In this document: in pieces, positions 33,487 through 42,753 of the stretch | Layout: every line of letters starts with the position of its first letter | How positions within the stretch are numbered: the first letter of the stretch is position 1 | Source of the DNA: JANXMY01 sp964251675 | Lineage (GTDB): Bacteria; Armatimonadota; Armatimonadia; Armatimonadales; Capsulimonadaceae | Length of the DNA: 64,000 nt | Assembly: GCA_964251675.1 (NCBI GenBank) | Contig: CAXUKS010000019.1 | Location: 1-64,000 of the forward strand | Reading direction: 5' to 3' | Notes under the pieces: model-generated | Told to the model about the DNA's origin: nothing | What the model saw: the letters and a program-made list of their open reading frames with translations, nothing else | Databases searched by the model: none | Position numbers and translations under genes: made by a program

Positions 33487-36072
33487 CTAAGGCCCCACCG
33501 CCCGCACCAAATCACGCAAGGGGTCAGTGCCGTCGGTGACATGGGAGTTGTCAAAATCCAGCACATACCCGTCCCATTCGGCCTTGTCTCTCGCCGGGTC
33601 CGGCAGCAGGGTTTGCAGACTGCGGGCCAAAGCGTCAATGTCAGTAGCATCGGTCACGGTCACCCGCACGAGGGCCTCCCGGCCCCGTTTGGCAGCTGCC
33701 ACGCTGCCGGGCGACGACGGCAGGGCGGGCGGCATTTGATGCGGGTCGTCCCACGTTGTCAGCGCGTGGGGATAAAAGTAGACGCGGTCCATGAAGATAG
33801 GCTTGTGAGCCGACGCTGGAATCGCCTGCCGCAGCTCTGTCAGCAACAGGGCGCTGGCCCCCAGCCGGGCCTCGCTCCACTGCTTTGTCAGCGCCGTTTC
33901 TGCCGTGCTGTCGTCAAACGTCGGCAGGCTCAGGTCGTCGCTGTGCCAGCTATCGGTGATGTCTACGGGGTCCGCATGGAACGCCCGCAGGAACGCCAGA
34001 CGCATGGCCGAGGTGTAGCCGAGGTCCTCAGCCAGGGGATACCCCAGCCCCTTGCCCTGCACGGCATCTTCCCAGATGAAGCCTGCCAGCCCCGAACGCG
34101 AGGCCAGGCCGCGCACGGTGTCTATCAGCGTCTTTTTGACCGTGTCCGAAACCGGGCTGGCAGACACCGGCGGCGGCACGGCGGGGTAGAACAGCCCTTC
34201 GGCGTCATAGCCAATCAAGAAGTGGCTGTTTTGGCCCAGAATATCGAGGTCCCAGGTGTCTTTCGGAGGCGTGTATCCCCACGACAGCAGACTGAGGTCG
34301 GCATAAACGGCAATGCCTGTGCCCTGCGTCTGCTTCAAAGCCTCGGTCAAAATATCCGTGCCTTTGGCCGCAATGTGCGACTTGCCCTCGGAGAACACGT
34401 TCAGCCACAGCTCATTCAGCCCGACTTTCTGCATGGCGGCAACCAGCGCATCCACAGCGGCGGGCGTCTTTGGGTGTCCGATGACGGCCCGACGGGCGCG
34501 GGAGTGGAGCAAAGGCGGCAAGGGCGGCGCGGGCGGCAGCCTGGCGAGAGCAGCTTTTTCTTCTTCGATGTCGCGGGAATTGTTGACTTCATTGAGATGG
34601 AGAAACAGATTGGAAGCGGCACCGCGAATGTCAGTTTCTACGGGCTTATTCACGCCAGGAAGCAGCAGCTGCAGTGTGTAATTGGGGAACATTCTGACTT
34701 CTTGGGTCAGGTCCGGCTCCTGCGGCGGCTCGTCGCTGCTCTGGGTGGCTTCCCCCGCCTGCTTCGCTTCGTAGGCCGCTGCAATTTGATGCACCCGGTT
34801 TTGCTGGGCCGCGTTCAGCTTGGCGTAAGGAACCCTATACTGATCAAACTCATAGTTATCACTCAACAGGCTGGCCTGACTGGGGATTACGGCCAGAGGG
34901 TCCCCGAACGCAGACAGCGACGGGGACTTCCCGGCGCGGTTTTTGATCAGAGTGTCGCTTGCCGTGTTTACTAGTATCCGGCTCTTATAAAAAGCGCCAT
35001 GTAACAGATTGAACAGCCGTCGGCGGCGCGTACCGACGCCTTCGAGATCATCGGTCAGCACATAGGCCGGGCCAACCTGCCGGTACGTTCCCGCGACGGC
35101 TAATGCCAGCGCCCGCAGCACATCCGCCGCCGGAGCTTCGGGTGTGGGGCCGATGAAGGTCAGCGCCCGCGACGCATAATGCGGATCGGCGTACAGCTCC
35201 GTCTGCGTTTTAGCCGCAATCCGCGCCACCAGGTCTGCCACGGTTTTCATCCCGGTCAGCGAAACCGGAGGCTGAAACTTGGCGTCGCTGAGGAGCAGGC
35301 CGCTGGACTTCGATGTATTGGAGACCACCGCCTGCACAATGACATTGTTTTCGGTCACTGCGTCATTTTTAGGCTGCCAGGTGTGAAGATTGGCGAGGGC
35401 CACAGGAGGCCCGGAAAAGTAGATGGTCCTGCCTTTCTTGTCAGAAATATAAATGTCCGCCGACTGGCCCAGCCGCACGCGCACACTGTCAATCTGGTCG
35501 GACAGGTTGCGCGTGTCCATGCGCTGGCTGTCTGGCAGCTTCGCCTGCGCCAGGTCCTGCGAAGCCACCCAAAGCTGCCCGTGAGGAAACAGGGCATGAA
35601 AGAGGCTCTTTTGCGTGTCGTCGGTCAGGTCAGTCAATCCGAGGCCGCCCTCGGACGTAAACGCCTTCCACTGCACGTCGTTCAGACTGGCCGCAAACAG
35701 ATGAAACGCCGTGTCCTGGTCCACATCCCCAGACGAGTCGGGCGAGGCAGGATTGGTGTTGAGCAGAACATGGGCAGCCGGGGCAATCGCGGTGACGCTG
35801 CCGAAGTCCTGCGTCTCGTCGCCAAAGGTGTTAGCCAGCACGGTGACGGAAGCATCGGCGGGCGGGGGCAGCGTGCCATCGGGCAGGGTGACTTTATCCG
35901 CGCCCACGGCCAGCAGAACGCCTTTGGCGGGCGGTAGCAGGTGGGTGAGAGCCTGGGCGAGTGTGAGCGGCGCGGGGGCTTTGACGGGAGGCTTAACGGG
36001 CGGAGTCTGTGCCCCGGCGTGTCCGGCAACGCCGAGCAAAAGCAGGGTCAGCGGCAGTATGGTGTGTCTCAT
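33487..36072 (-). CDS. Large secreted protein: STN-like domain plus TIM-barrel-like domain (paralogue A)
   Basis: 861 residues from the ATG at 36072, with a signal peptide ending HAGAQ. Residues about 40-130 form an unknown domain (LLAVGADKVTLPDGTLPPP). Around 290-360 a segment resembles the secretin/TonB short N-domain (TVADLVARIAAKTQTELYADP, LALAVAGTYRQVGPAYVLTDDL). From about 545 the sequence resembles glycosyl-hydrolase-like family 10/DUF187 barrels (VDALVAAMQKVGLNELWLNVF, GTGIAVYADLSLLSWG, GLAGFIWEDAVQG). No catalytic pair can be assigned. It is homologous along its length to the protein at 53266-55932. Confidence 0.6.
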   Translation of the reverse strand: MRHTILPLTLLLLGVAGHAGAQTPPVKPPVKAPAPLTLAQALTHLLPPAKGVLLAVGADKVTLPDGTLPPPADASVTVLANTFGDETQDFGSVTAIAPAAHVLLNTNPASPDSSGDVDQDTAFHLFAASLNDVQWKAFTSEGGLGLTDLTDDTQKSLFHALFPHGQLWVASQDLAQAKLPDSQRMDTRNLSDQIDSVRVRLGQSADIYISDKKGRTIYFSGPPVALANLHTWQPKNDAVTENNVIVQAVVSNTSKSSGLLLSDAKFQPPVSLTGMKTVADLVARIAAKTQTELYADPHYASRALTFIGPTPEAPAADVLRALALAVAGTYRQVGPAYVLTDDLEGVGTRRRRLFNLLHGAFYKSRILVNTASDTLIKNRAGKSPSLSAFGDPLAVIPSQASLLSDNYEFDQYRVPYAKLNAAQQNRVHQIAAAYEAKQAGEATQSSDEPPQEPDLTQEVRMFPNYTLQLLLPGVNKPVETDIRGAASNLFLHLNEVNNSRDIEEEKAALARLPPAPPLPPLLHSRARRAVIGHPKTPAAVDALVAAMQKVGLNELWLNVFSEGKSHIAAKGTDILTEALKQTQGTGIAVYADLSLLSWGYTPPKDTWDLDILGQNSHFLIGYDAEGLFYPAVPPPVSASPVSDTVKKTLIDTVRGLASRSGLAGFIWEDAVQGKGLGYPLAEDLGYTSAMRLAFLRAFHADPVDITDSWHSDDLSLPTFDDSTAETALTKQWSEARLGASALLLTELRQAIPASAHKPIFMDRVYFYPHALTTWDDPHQMPPALPSSPGSVAAAKRGREALVRVTVTDATDIDALARSLQTLLPDPARDKAEWDGYVLDFDNSHVTDGTDPLRDLVRAVGP

Positions 36073-36128
36073 AGTCCCTTGAACGGGGAACGGGGGCAGA
36101 AGGGTTCGGTGGGCCAAGCCAATTCAGA

Positions 36129-36289
36129 GACCTACCTTCCTTGCTTCGCTCATTCTTCGCTTCGCAGGGTCCTCCCTAAAGGGAGGATTAGGAGTAGAGG
36201 CAGACGGCCTGCGAATTTGTCCGTATCCTTCCTTAAGGAAGGACCCTGCGAAGCGAAGAATGAGCGAAGCAAGGAAGGTAGGTTTCCGA
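36129..36289. repeat. Long near-perfect intergenic inverted repeat
   Basis: The arms start GACCTACCTTCCTTGCTTCG and end CGAAGCAAGGAAGGTAGGT. They remain complementary for about 55 bp, including CATTCTTCGCTTCGCAGGGT. Arm similarity to 33342-33484 is high, but here the two arms match each other, so this copy is the better preserved. Confidence 0.92.
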
Positions 36290-36317
36290 CTCCCCCAGAA
36301 TTGGGGGCGTGGGCCTT

Positions 36318-37235
36318 TTACAGCCCGTCGTAGTGCGAATAGCCCCGGTTCTGGCCGTCGGCGTCTTCGCTGCTCCAATAGTCTTTGGGCTGCGTAGCGG
36401 TGTAGCTGATTTTGGTGATGGCTTTGATGTTTTTGAGGCCCAGCTTCATCGGAACCAGCAGGCGCAGGGGAGCGCCGTGTTCGACCGTGAGCGGGACCAT
36501 CTGCTGCTGTTCATTGTTCTGGTGGGTTGCCAGCAGGGTCTGCGGATGGCGGGCGGTGTCCAGGTCGATAGAGACATAGTACGGGTCCGGGTCGCCGTAG
36601 TAATCCAGATTGAGCGACGAGTCCAGCCGCGCCCATTTCATCTCGGGGGCGGGCGGGTAGGCGTTCAGGAAGTCCGCGAAGCGCAGGCCGCCCCACCCCG
36701 CGATCTGGCTCCAGCCTTCGACGCATACCAGCCGGGTCACCTGATCCTGCCGCCCGCCGTTCTGGTCAATCAAGGCGTTGATAGTCTGCGCGGTCAGATG
36801 CTCGACTTTGCCCGACGCGAGGCCGGTCACGGTCATGGTCCAGTCGGGAATGTAGGATGGGTCAGGCGTCTGGCCGTCATAATTGTTTCGCAGCTCCCGC
36901 GCCGCCTGCGACAGATCATAGGTCGGCACCAGACGGTTCGGCGAATAGAGGGCTTCAGCCACGTCGTCGTCAAAGGCCAGCGCCTTGTTCAGCAGGCGCT
37001 CTTTGCGGGCCTGGTTGACCACGGGCTTCAGGCCCACCCGCGCCCGTGTGTCTTCCGGCAGGATATAGGCCACCCCGGCGGCGGCCAGAAGGACGCCCGC
37101 GCCGTAAATCAGAAAATCCCGGCGCGACTGCGCGGCCAGCGTCCGCTGCGGCACGTCGACGGGGGGCGGCAGGTCGGTGGGGAATGGCGGCTCGTTGTGG
37201 GCGGTCGGTTCGGATGGGGATGTGGCGTTGGACAT
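36318..37235 (-). CDS. YedY/MsrP-like molybdopterin oxidoreductase
   Basis: 305 residues with GGAG before the ATG. After a cytoplasmic start, SRRDFLIYGAGVLLAAAGVAYIL is a twin-arginine signal/anchor. The sulfite-oxidase-fold Mo-binding region has LVCVEGWSQIAGWGGLRFADFL, with the Mo-coordinating cysteine in CVEGWS. YYVSIDLDTARHPQTLLA and HGAPLRLLVPMKLGLKNIKAI follow. The MsrP family repairs oxidised methionine in the envelope using a membrane partner, MsrQ, but no MsrQ gene is adjacent, so the electron donor is unknown. Confidence 0.85.
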   Translation of the reverse strand: MSNATSPSEPTAHNEPPFPTDLPPPVDVPQRTLAAQSRRDFLIYGAGVLLAAAGVAYILPEDTRARVGLKPVVNQARKERLLNKALAFDDDVAEALYSPNRLVPTYDLSQAARELRNNYDGQTPDPSYIPDWTMTVTGLASGKVEHLTAQTINALIDQNGGRQDQVTRLVCVEGWSQIAGWGGLRFADFLNAYPPAPEMKWARLDSSLNLDYYGDPDPYYVSIDLDTARHPQTLLATHQNNEQQQMVPLTVEHGAPLRLLVPMKLGLKNIKAITKISYTATQPKDYWSSEDADGQNRGYSHYDGL

Positions 37236-37295
37236 AGCGGTTCTCCGGTGCAGGCTCTGCTTGTTTCTACAATCGGCAGGCCACAGAAGTTCCCC

Positions 37296-39371
37296 CTATT
37301 TCACGGTCAGCACGCCCGTCCCGCGTGTGTCCCGCGATGATGCCCCGACTTCCACCGCATACCGGCCCGGCGCGGTGCGCCAGGTGTGCGTGGCCGTGTC
37401 CCAGTATTGGAATGCACGGGCGGGGAGCGAAAAAGACACGGCTTTCTTCTGGCCGGGCAGGAGCGAGACGCGGGCGAATCCTTTGAGCTGACGCTCCGGC
37501 TCGCCGGGCACAGGGGCCAGCGGGCGCAGATAAAGCTGCGCGATTTCGTCCCCGGCCCGCGTGCCCGTGTTTTGCAGCGTGACACGGACCACTGCGGTTT
37601 TGCCCCCGCTGACCGTCTTCGGCACTTGCAGGCCGCTGTAGGCAAATGTCGTGTAGGACAGCCCGAAGCCGAAGGGGAACTGCGGCGTGATCTGGGCGGC
37701 GTCAAAGTGCCGGTAACCCATCAAAACACCCTCGGCGTAGCGGACCGTTTTGCCGTCGCCGGGGTAATTGCCCCAGTCCGAGTAGTCCTCGCGCCGCACG
37801 GCCAGCGTGTCGGCCAGCTTGCCGGAGGGGTTTGTTTGGCCGAACACGATCTCGCCGACCGCTGTGCCCGTCTCCTGCCCGGCATACCAGGCATTGAGGA
37901 CGCCGCGCACCTGCGGGAGCCACGCGCTCATTAAAAGCGGTGTTCCAGCATTCAGCACGACAACCGTGTTCGGGTTGGCTTTGGCGACCGCTGCAATCAG
38001 CGCCTCCTGATCGCCCGGCAGATGCAGATTAGGCGGGTCCATTTCCTCGCCTTCATACGTGTTGTCCGTGCCGACCACGACCACGGCGGCGTCGGACTTC
38101 GCGGCCAGCGCCACGGCTTCAGCCAACATGGCGGGCGTGCCAGGCTTGATACGCGGGCAGCCCTCGGCGTAGGTGACAGCGACGCCCGCTCCCGCCGCTT
38201 TTTTGAGGCCGTCTAAGATGGACACGGTGTAGAACGTCGGAATGTCCGCGCTCCACCGTCCGCCGAGCGGCGTGTCGGCGGCATTCGGGCCAATCACCGC
38301 CAGCGTCTTGATCTTTTTCGGGTCCAGCGGCAGGATGGCTTTGACGTTTTGCAGCAGCGTGATCCCTTCGCGGGCGGCTTTGAGGGCCAGCGCCCGGTGT
38401 GCGGGGCTGCCCATGACCGATACGGGCGGGACGACCGGGTGATCCAGTTGGCCCGTCCGGGCCAGCACCCGCAGAACGCGCAAAACCCGCTCATCAATTT
38501 GCGCCTGCGTGATCTTGCCTGCTGTCAGCGCCGCCGTCAGCGCGGCGGGGCTGTAGACATTGGGGCTGGGCATTTCCAGGTCCACGCCGCCCCAGATGTC
38601 GGCCACGGTGTCGTGCTGCGAACTCCAATCGCCAATCACCAGCCCGTCCCAGCCCCACTGTGCCCGCAGCAGATCGGTCAGCAGGGACCGGTTCTCGGAC
38701 ATATACGTGCCGTTGACATGGTTCAGCGCATTCATCAGCGACCAGGCGTGCGCCTCTCGGACGGCGGCCTCAAAGGGGGCCAGATAAATCTCATGCAGGG
38801 GCCGCTCCTCAATTTGTACGTCAATCGAATGCCGCCCGGTTTCCTGATCATTGCCGACAAAATGCTTGGGGCAGGCGGCCACCCCGACGCCCTGCATCCC
38901 GTCAATATACGCCACGCCCAGCCGGGCGGTGAGATACGGGTCTTCGCTGAAGCCCTCAAAAAACCGCCCATCCTGCGGCGTCCGGTGCAGGTTCACGCAC
39001 GGTCCGTACACAATCTGCCGGTTCTTCGCCCGCGCCTCTTCACCAATCGCCGCGCCGATTTCTTTGACTAGCCCGGCGTCCCACGACGACGCCATGACCA
39101 CTTCCATCGGGAACGCCGTCGCCGGGCCGTCGCGCAGCCCCTGCGGGGCATCGATGGTCCGCAGGGACGGGATGCCGAGCCGGGGAATGGCCGGGGTGTT
39201 CAGCTTCAGCGGGTCATTGCCGCTGTCCAGCGCCAGCAGGCTCAGCTTCTCCGACTGCGTCATCTGCGTAAGCAGCGAGCTAATGCGCGTCTCCATCGGT
39301 ACAGGCGCATCGGCCCGAACGGTTCCCAGAATGCCGAGCAGCAGCGCGGCGGCCACAAATAAAAACTTCAT
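37296..39371 (-). CDS. Secreted GH3-family beta-glucosidase/xylosidase
   Basis: 691 residues from the ATG at 39371. After the signal peptide (ends VRAD) come the GH3 N-terminal barrel (LRTIDAPQGLRDG, KHFVGNDQETGRHSIDVQ) and the nucleophile region WGWDGLVIGDWSSQHDTVAD with catalytic Asp in GDW. The C-terminal sandwich has KTLAVIGPNAADTPLGGRWS, VVVVGTDNTYEGEEMDPP and QEALIAAVAKANPNTVVVL. It ends with a fibronectin-III-like domain (VSFSLPARAFQYWD). It acts outside the cytoplasm on plant-type oligosaccharides. The start is fixed by a TACAAT ending six bases before the ATG. Confidence 0.93.
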   Translation of the reverse strand: MKFLFVAAALLLGILGTVRADAPVPMETRISSLLTQMTQSEKLSLLALDSGNDPLKLNTPAIPRLGIPSLRTIDAPQGLRDGPATAFPMEVVMASSWDAGLVKEIGAAIGEEARAKNRQIVYGPCVNLHRTPQDGRFFEGFSEDPYLTARLGVAYIDGMQGVGVAACPKHFVGNDQETGRHSIDVQIEERPLHEIYLAPFEAAVREAHAWSLMNALNHVNGTYMSENRSLLTDLLRAQWGWDGLVIGDWSSQHDTVADIWGGVDLEMPSPNVYSPAALTAALTAGKITQAQIDERVLRVLRVLARTGQLDHPVVPPVSVMGSPAHRALALKAAREGITLLQNVKAILPLDPKKIKTLAVIGPNAADTPLGGRWSADIPTFYTVSILDGLKKAAGAGVAVTYAEGCPRIKPGTPAMLAEAVALAAKSDAAVVVVGTDNTYEGEEMDPPNLHLPGDQEALIAAVAKANPNTVVVLNAGTPLLMSAWLPQVRGVLNAWYAGQETGTAVGEIVFGQTNPSGKLADTLAVRREDYSDWGNYPGDGKTVRYAEGVLMGYRHFDAAQITPQFPFGFGLSYTTFAYSGLQVPKTVSGGKTAVVRVTLQNTGTRAGDEIAQLYLRPLAPVPGEPERQLKGFARVSLLPGQKKAVSFSLPARAFQYWDTATHTWRTAPGRYAVEVGASSRDTRGTGVLTVK

Positions 39372-39383
39372 GCGCTTATTGTA
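39372..39383 (-). promoter_or_regulatory. -10 element, leaderless-type, of the GH3 gene
   Basis: TACAAT (39378-39383, minus strand), six bases, then ATG. No consensus -35 and no ribosome site. Confidence 0.6.
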
Positions 39384-39468
39384 CACCGCCCCCCAAAATC
39401 TTTTTTCGCAAACCGAACCCTTTTGCCCTGCTTCCCCGTTCCTGCTTGTATACAAAGGAGCCTCCGCA

Positions 39469-40227
39469 ATGATACAGAAACACTTCGGATTTACGCTGAT
39501 TGAACTGCTGATCGTGATGGCGATCATCGCCCTGCTGGCAGCCCTTTTGTTCCCCGTGTTTGCCCATGCGCGAGGCAAAGGCTATCAAACGGCTTGTGCC
39601 AGCAATTTGAAACAGATTGGTCTGGCGGCGGCTGAATACAGTCAGGATAATGAGGGCCTGATGTTTCCGGCGCTGGGCCATGCCTACGACAATGGGACAA
39701 TTGTGACATGGGGCGGGTGCAAAGTAGAGAGGCCAACTCCCCGTTTTGACACAGCCTGCGGGCGTCTCTCTGCCTACGTCAAAAACAAGAGCCTCTGGAA
39801 CTGTCCGGCAGCGCCGAACGCCGAATTCACGTATGGCCTCAATATTGCCTATGCACGAACAGAAATTGCCCAGAAGCATCCGGTTTCAGTGGCACAGATC
39901 GGCGATCCTGCGGGGACAATTTTGGTGGCAGACCATGTTGCTGTTGCGCCCAGTGACCTGGAACTGCCTCCTTCTGTCTATATGCCGTCTGATAAGCAGG
40001 CTGTTGTCGCCGGGCGGCACTTTGGCCGGGCCAACGTTCTGTGGGCGGATGATCACGTCACCGCCAGGCATCCGGTCGCTTCGTTTGCTTACAATTCCTA
40101 TTCCACTGGTCCCTTGACGGTAAAGCAGTTGCAGCAGCGCAATCAAGGCGACATCCTGCGAGTCGCTTACACCGGAAACCCGGATCAAGACAACTATTAT
40201 TATGCGCTGTCAAAGGCAGTGCTGTAG
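39469..40227 (+). CDS. Prepilin-like protein with H-X9-DG-type end
   Basis: 252 residues; AAAGGAG precedes the ATG. A short basic leader MIQKHFG is followed by the type III signal FTLIELLIVMAIIALLAALLFPVFAHARGK, with Glu at +5 of the mature protein. The C-terminal part has GRHFGRANVLWADDHVTAR, a variant of the HX9DG motif of DUF1559-like pseudopilins. Prepilin peptidase would cut after Gly. It opens a plus-strand pseudopilin cluster. Confidence 0.9.
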   Translation: MIQKHFGFTLIELLIVMAIIALLAALLFPVFAHARGKGYQTACASNLKQIGLAAAEYSQDNEGLMFPALGHAYDNGTIVTWGGCKVERPTPRFDTACGRLSAYVKNKSLWNCPAAPNAEFTYGLNIAYARTEIAQKHPVSVAQIGDPAGTILVADHVAVAPSDLELPPSVYMPSDKQAVVAGRHFGRANVLWADDHVTARHPVASFAYNSYSTGPLTVKQLQQRNQGDILRVAYTGNPDQDNYYYALSKAVL

Positions 40228-40249
40228 AGGGACAGTGTCCCTTTTTACT

Positions 40250-40285
40250 TTGAGACGTCTTTCTTCTGTGGGATATATTTTGACA
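40250..40285 (+). promoter_or_regulatory. Leaderless-type promoter of the second prepilin gene
   Basis: TTGAGA (40250-40255), an 18-bp spacer, TATATT (40274-40279), six bases, then ATG at 40286. Confidence 0.65.
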
Positions 40286-40987
40286 ATGAAACACAAACAC
40301 TTCGGTTTCACGCTCGTTGAGCTTCTCATTGTCATTGGCATCATCGCTGCTCTGGCGTCGATTTTGTTTCCGGTATTCCTATCCGTCCGTGCCAAAGGAC
40401 GGCAGGCAGTGTGTGTCTCCAACCTGCGCCAGCTCAGCACCGCCGTGCTCCAGTATGCCGTAGATTATGACGACCATTATCCCTACGGCGGCGACCCAAG
40501 CGATTTGGCAACGGATAGCTGGGGTGGCAGCGAGTTTGCCTCTCAGATTGATATCATGAAAGCGCAAAATGCCTACTTGCCTAACGTGATGAGCGCGTTT
40601 GTCAAAGACCGTGAATTGTGGCACTGCCCCGCCGATACCGGCTATGACAAGACGGGTCTCAACGAAAACATTCCACTGGACGCTCATCCTTCCTGCTTTG
40701 AGGTATACGGCATGAGCTACGCCTACACCACCCTGCTGGCCGTGCAGGGGCAGACACTCACGAGCGTCCGGGCTTGGAGCCGCAAGCCGCCTTACTCCGA
40801 GCATGACCCCGCCGACATCCCGCTGCTGTCCGATGCGGTAGGGCATTGGCACGGGGGGACGGACCCCAAAGATGAGCGTCTTAATCTCGTGATGCTGGAT
40901 GGGCACGTGATCACGGTGGATGAAGAGCGTTCTGCCAAATTGCAGCGCATCATCTTCAATGTGCCCTCGGCTCCGGTTGAACTCTGA
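40286..40987 (+). CDS. Prepilin-like protein (H-X9-DG type)
   Basis: 233 residues. The type IV prepilin N-terminus is MKHKHFGFTLVELLIVIGII, followed by a helix to about residue 30. The globular part contains YPYGGDPSDLATDSW, LWHCPADTG, SYAYTTLL and the C-terminal GHWHGGTDPKDERLN with VMLDGHV (the HX9DG pattern). It is a close relative of the protein at 43466-44197, sharing most of these motifs. It lies 19 bp upstream of a PilC/GspF-type gene, so the two form an operon. Confidence 0.9.
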   Translation: MKHKHFGFTLVELLIVIGIIAALASILFPVFLSVRAKGRQAVCVSNLRQLSTAVLQYAVDYDDHYPYGGDPSDLATDSWGGSEFASQIDIMKAQNAYLPNVMSAFVKDRELWHCPADTGYDKTGLNENIPLDAHPSCFEVYGMSYAYTTLLAVQGQTLTSVRAWSRKPPYSEHDPADIPLLSDAVGHWHGGTDPKDERLNLVMLDGHVITVDEERSAKLQRIIFNVPSAPVEL

Positions 40988-41006
40988 TACGCGGATACCA
41001 CACTTT

Positions 41007-41936
41007 ATGTTACTCAGCCATTTTTTTCGTCAGCTCTCTGTGATGCTGGATGCCGGAGTCTCCATCACGGAAGCGACCGGCGTGCTGGCGCGGCAGTCGC
41101 CTTCGCGGATGCTTGCTCCCTGCCTGCATTCCCTCCATAAATCGGTGTGGCAGGGCAGTTCGCTGAGTCAGGCTTGCACCGCCTGCCCGCGCTGCTTCTC
41201 GGCGTTTCACGTGGCGGCGATTGCCGCCGGAGAACGCTCCGGCACTCTGGTCGCTTCCTTGCGCCACCTCGCCGACGCTCTGGAAGAGCAGCACGCGCTC
41301 AGCCTGGAAATCAAACGGGAGCTTTTCTATCCCCGGCTTGTCATGTTCCTAGTGCTGTGCTTGTGGCCGGTCGTGCTGGGGAGCCTGCGCGAGAAGCCGG
41401 GGCTGCTCGTGCTGTGCGGCGTTCTGCCGCTGCTGACGTTCGGCCTGCTGCTGCTTCTGGGAACCCTGCTGCCGCGTCTTTCCGGGCGTCCCAAACCATA
41501 CATGGACCGCCTGATCCTGAAAATTCCAGTCCTGGGACGCACGGCCCACCTGATCGGCCAGACCTACTTTGCCCGGCATCTGTCATTTCTGTACGGCGCG
41601 GGCCTGTCCTTGCCGGAAGCCGTCCGCCTGGCCTCGGATGCCTGCGGAAACACCTGCCTTGCCTCTCGGCTTCGGCCTGCGGCGGCCCGGATGGAGCGGG
41701 GCGCGGGGCTGGCTCAGGCACTGAGCGCGACTGACACTCTGGACCCGATTATTCTGACGCTGGCCCGAACCGGCGAAGTCACCGGGGACCTGGCCCCGGC
41801 CTTAGCGAAGGCGGTGGAGCATATTCAGCGTATCACAGAGACCTCGCTCCACACCCTGAAGCTCAGTCTGGGTCTGGCCGCGCTCTTTAATGCTGGCTTT
41901 TGTGTCGCGGCCATTATGCTGGCGGCATACACTTAG
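41007..41936 (+). CDS. GspF/PilC-type inner-membrane platform protein
   Basis: 309 residues from the ATG at 41007 (GCGGA upstream). Two GspF domains are visible: LSHFFRQLSVMLDAGVSITEATGVLARQ with FHVAAIAAGERSGTLVASLR, and TYFARHLSFLYGAGLSLPEAVRLAS with PIILTLARTGEVTGDLAPALAK. Each is followed by hydrophobic segments. It is shorter than PilC (about 400 residues) because the N-terminal domain is lacking. These proteins anchor the assembly ATPase at the membrane. No PilB/GspE ATPase or prepilin peptidase is in the window, so they must be supplied from elsewhere. Confidence 0.88.
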   Translation: MLLSHFFRQLSVMLDAGVSITEATGVLARQSPSRMLAPCLHSLHKSVWQGSSLSQACTACPRCFSAFHVAAIAAGERSGTLVASLRHLADALEEQHALSLEIKRELFYPRLVMFLVLCLWPVVLGSLREKPGLLVLCGVLPLLTFGLLLLLGTLLPRLSGRPKPYMDRLILKIPVLGRTAHLIGQTYFARHLSFLYGAGLSLPEAVRLASDACGNTCLASRLRPAAARMERGAGLAQALSATDTLDPIILTLARTGEVTGDLAPALAKAVEHIQRITETSLHTLKLSLGLAALFNAGFCVAAIMLAAYT

Positions 41937-41937
41937 A

Positions 41938-42010
41938 TTATCCCGGAACAGCCAGTTTGTAGCCGACGCCGTGGACGGTCTGGATAAACTTGACTTCGTG
42001 GTCCACGCTG
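41938..42010 (-). pseudogene. Remnant of the 3' end of an OmpR-type response regulator
   Basis: On the minus strand this short stretch reads VDHEVKFIQTVHGVGYKLAV and stops. It is nearly identical in DNA to the last 60-70 bp of the response-regulator gene at 44207 (HAVKLIQTVHGVGYKLAV). No start or upstream domain remains. The following 200 bp (to 42216) contain no recognisable gene; one reading gives GLAATFSLR, vaguely like a histidine-kinase end. Confidence 0.7.
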
Positions 42011-42219
42011 ATCGGGCACGTCATGTGGTTCCGAGGTTCAGCCGTCTCCAGGGGAGGCAGCAATCCCAGCGCCGGGTGCGCCTAGGACACCAGCGGCAGC
42101 CCCTGCGCCTCCGACTCGAACCGGCCAGCGGCCTCCACGGACTACAGTGGTTCGGGCCTTGCGGCCACCTTCAGCCTGCGTTAGGGCAGTCTCTAGCAAA
42201 CTCTATGAGAAAGTAGTAA

Positions 42220-42753
42220 ATGTTATTAAATAAAAATCTTGCTCTCTTTTTGATACTCGTTAGCATCACTATCATTGGCATTGTGGTTTGGCGTTCATGG
42301 CCGACTTCGCCAGCAAGGCAAAATACTCGTCATCTTGGCAATAAATTACAGGAACAGGGGATTGAGACACAATCTGACTATATCAGATTTAAGCAGATTG
42401 AGACACAAATAAAGCAGACCAAATCCATTTCTGACTCCGACCTAGAGTGGATGCTTGCGCTGATGAAAAAGCCTTCGACACATCCAGAGATAGTCGTTCC
42501 TGATGTCCTAGCAGTAATAGATTTGCTGAAGATCATGACGCCTTCTCAAAAACAGAGCATTTTTGACGCGGCAGTTCCCTTGCTGACATCCAATTCAAGC
42601 ACTGACACATATCACTTTATTCCACAGACGGCGGCAAACGTGCTTGGACATTTGGGGGATGCAAAAGCAATTCCATATCTCCAGCCGCTCCTGAACAACC
42701 CTGACCCCGATGTGCGGGAACGTGCCCGGCATGCGCTGGATAAACTGCATTAG
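42220..42753 (+). CDS. Membrane-anchored HEAT-repeat-like protein
   Basis: 177 residues. An N-terminal helix (LALFLILVSITIIGIVVW) anchors a helical domain with ISDSDLEWMLALMKKPS and a HEAT-like repeat near the end (AANVLGHLGDAKAIPYLQPLLNNPDPDVRERARHALDKL). It is a paralogue of the lipoprotein at 43055 (ISDSDLDWTLNYLKG). The DNA here is less GC-rich than the surroundings. No clear ribosome site is visible. Function unknown; the position suggests a link to the pseudopilin cluster. Confidence 0.65.
   Translation: MLLNKNLALFLILVSITIIGIVVWRSWPTSPARQNTRHLGNKLQEQGIETQSDYIRFKQIETQIKQTKSISDSDLEWMLALMKKPSTHPEIVVPDVLAVIDLLKIMTPSQKQSIFDAAVPLLTSNSSTDTYHFIPQTAANVLGHLGDAKAIPYLQPLLNNPDPDVRERARHALDKLH

Noticed and set aside
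42040..42216. Histidine-kinase C-terminal remnant
   Set aside because: Only a loose resemblance (GLAATFSLR) in one frame; too weak to annotate beyond a remark.
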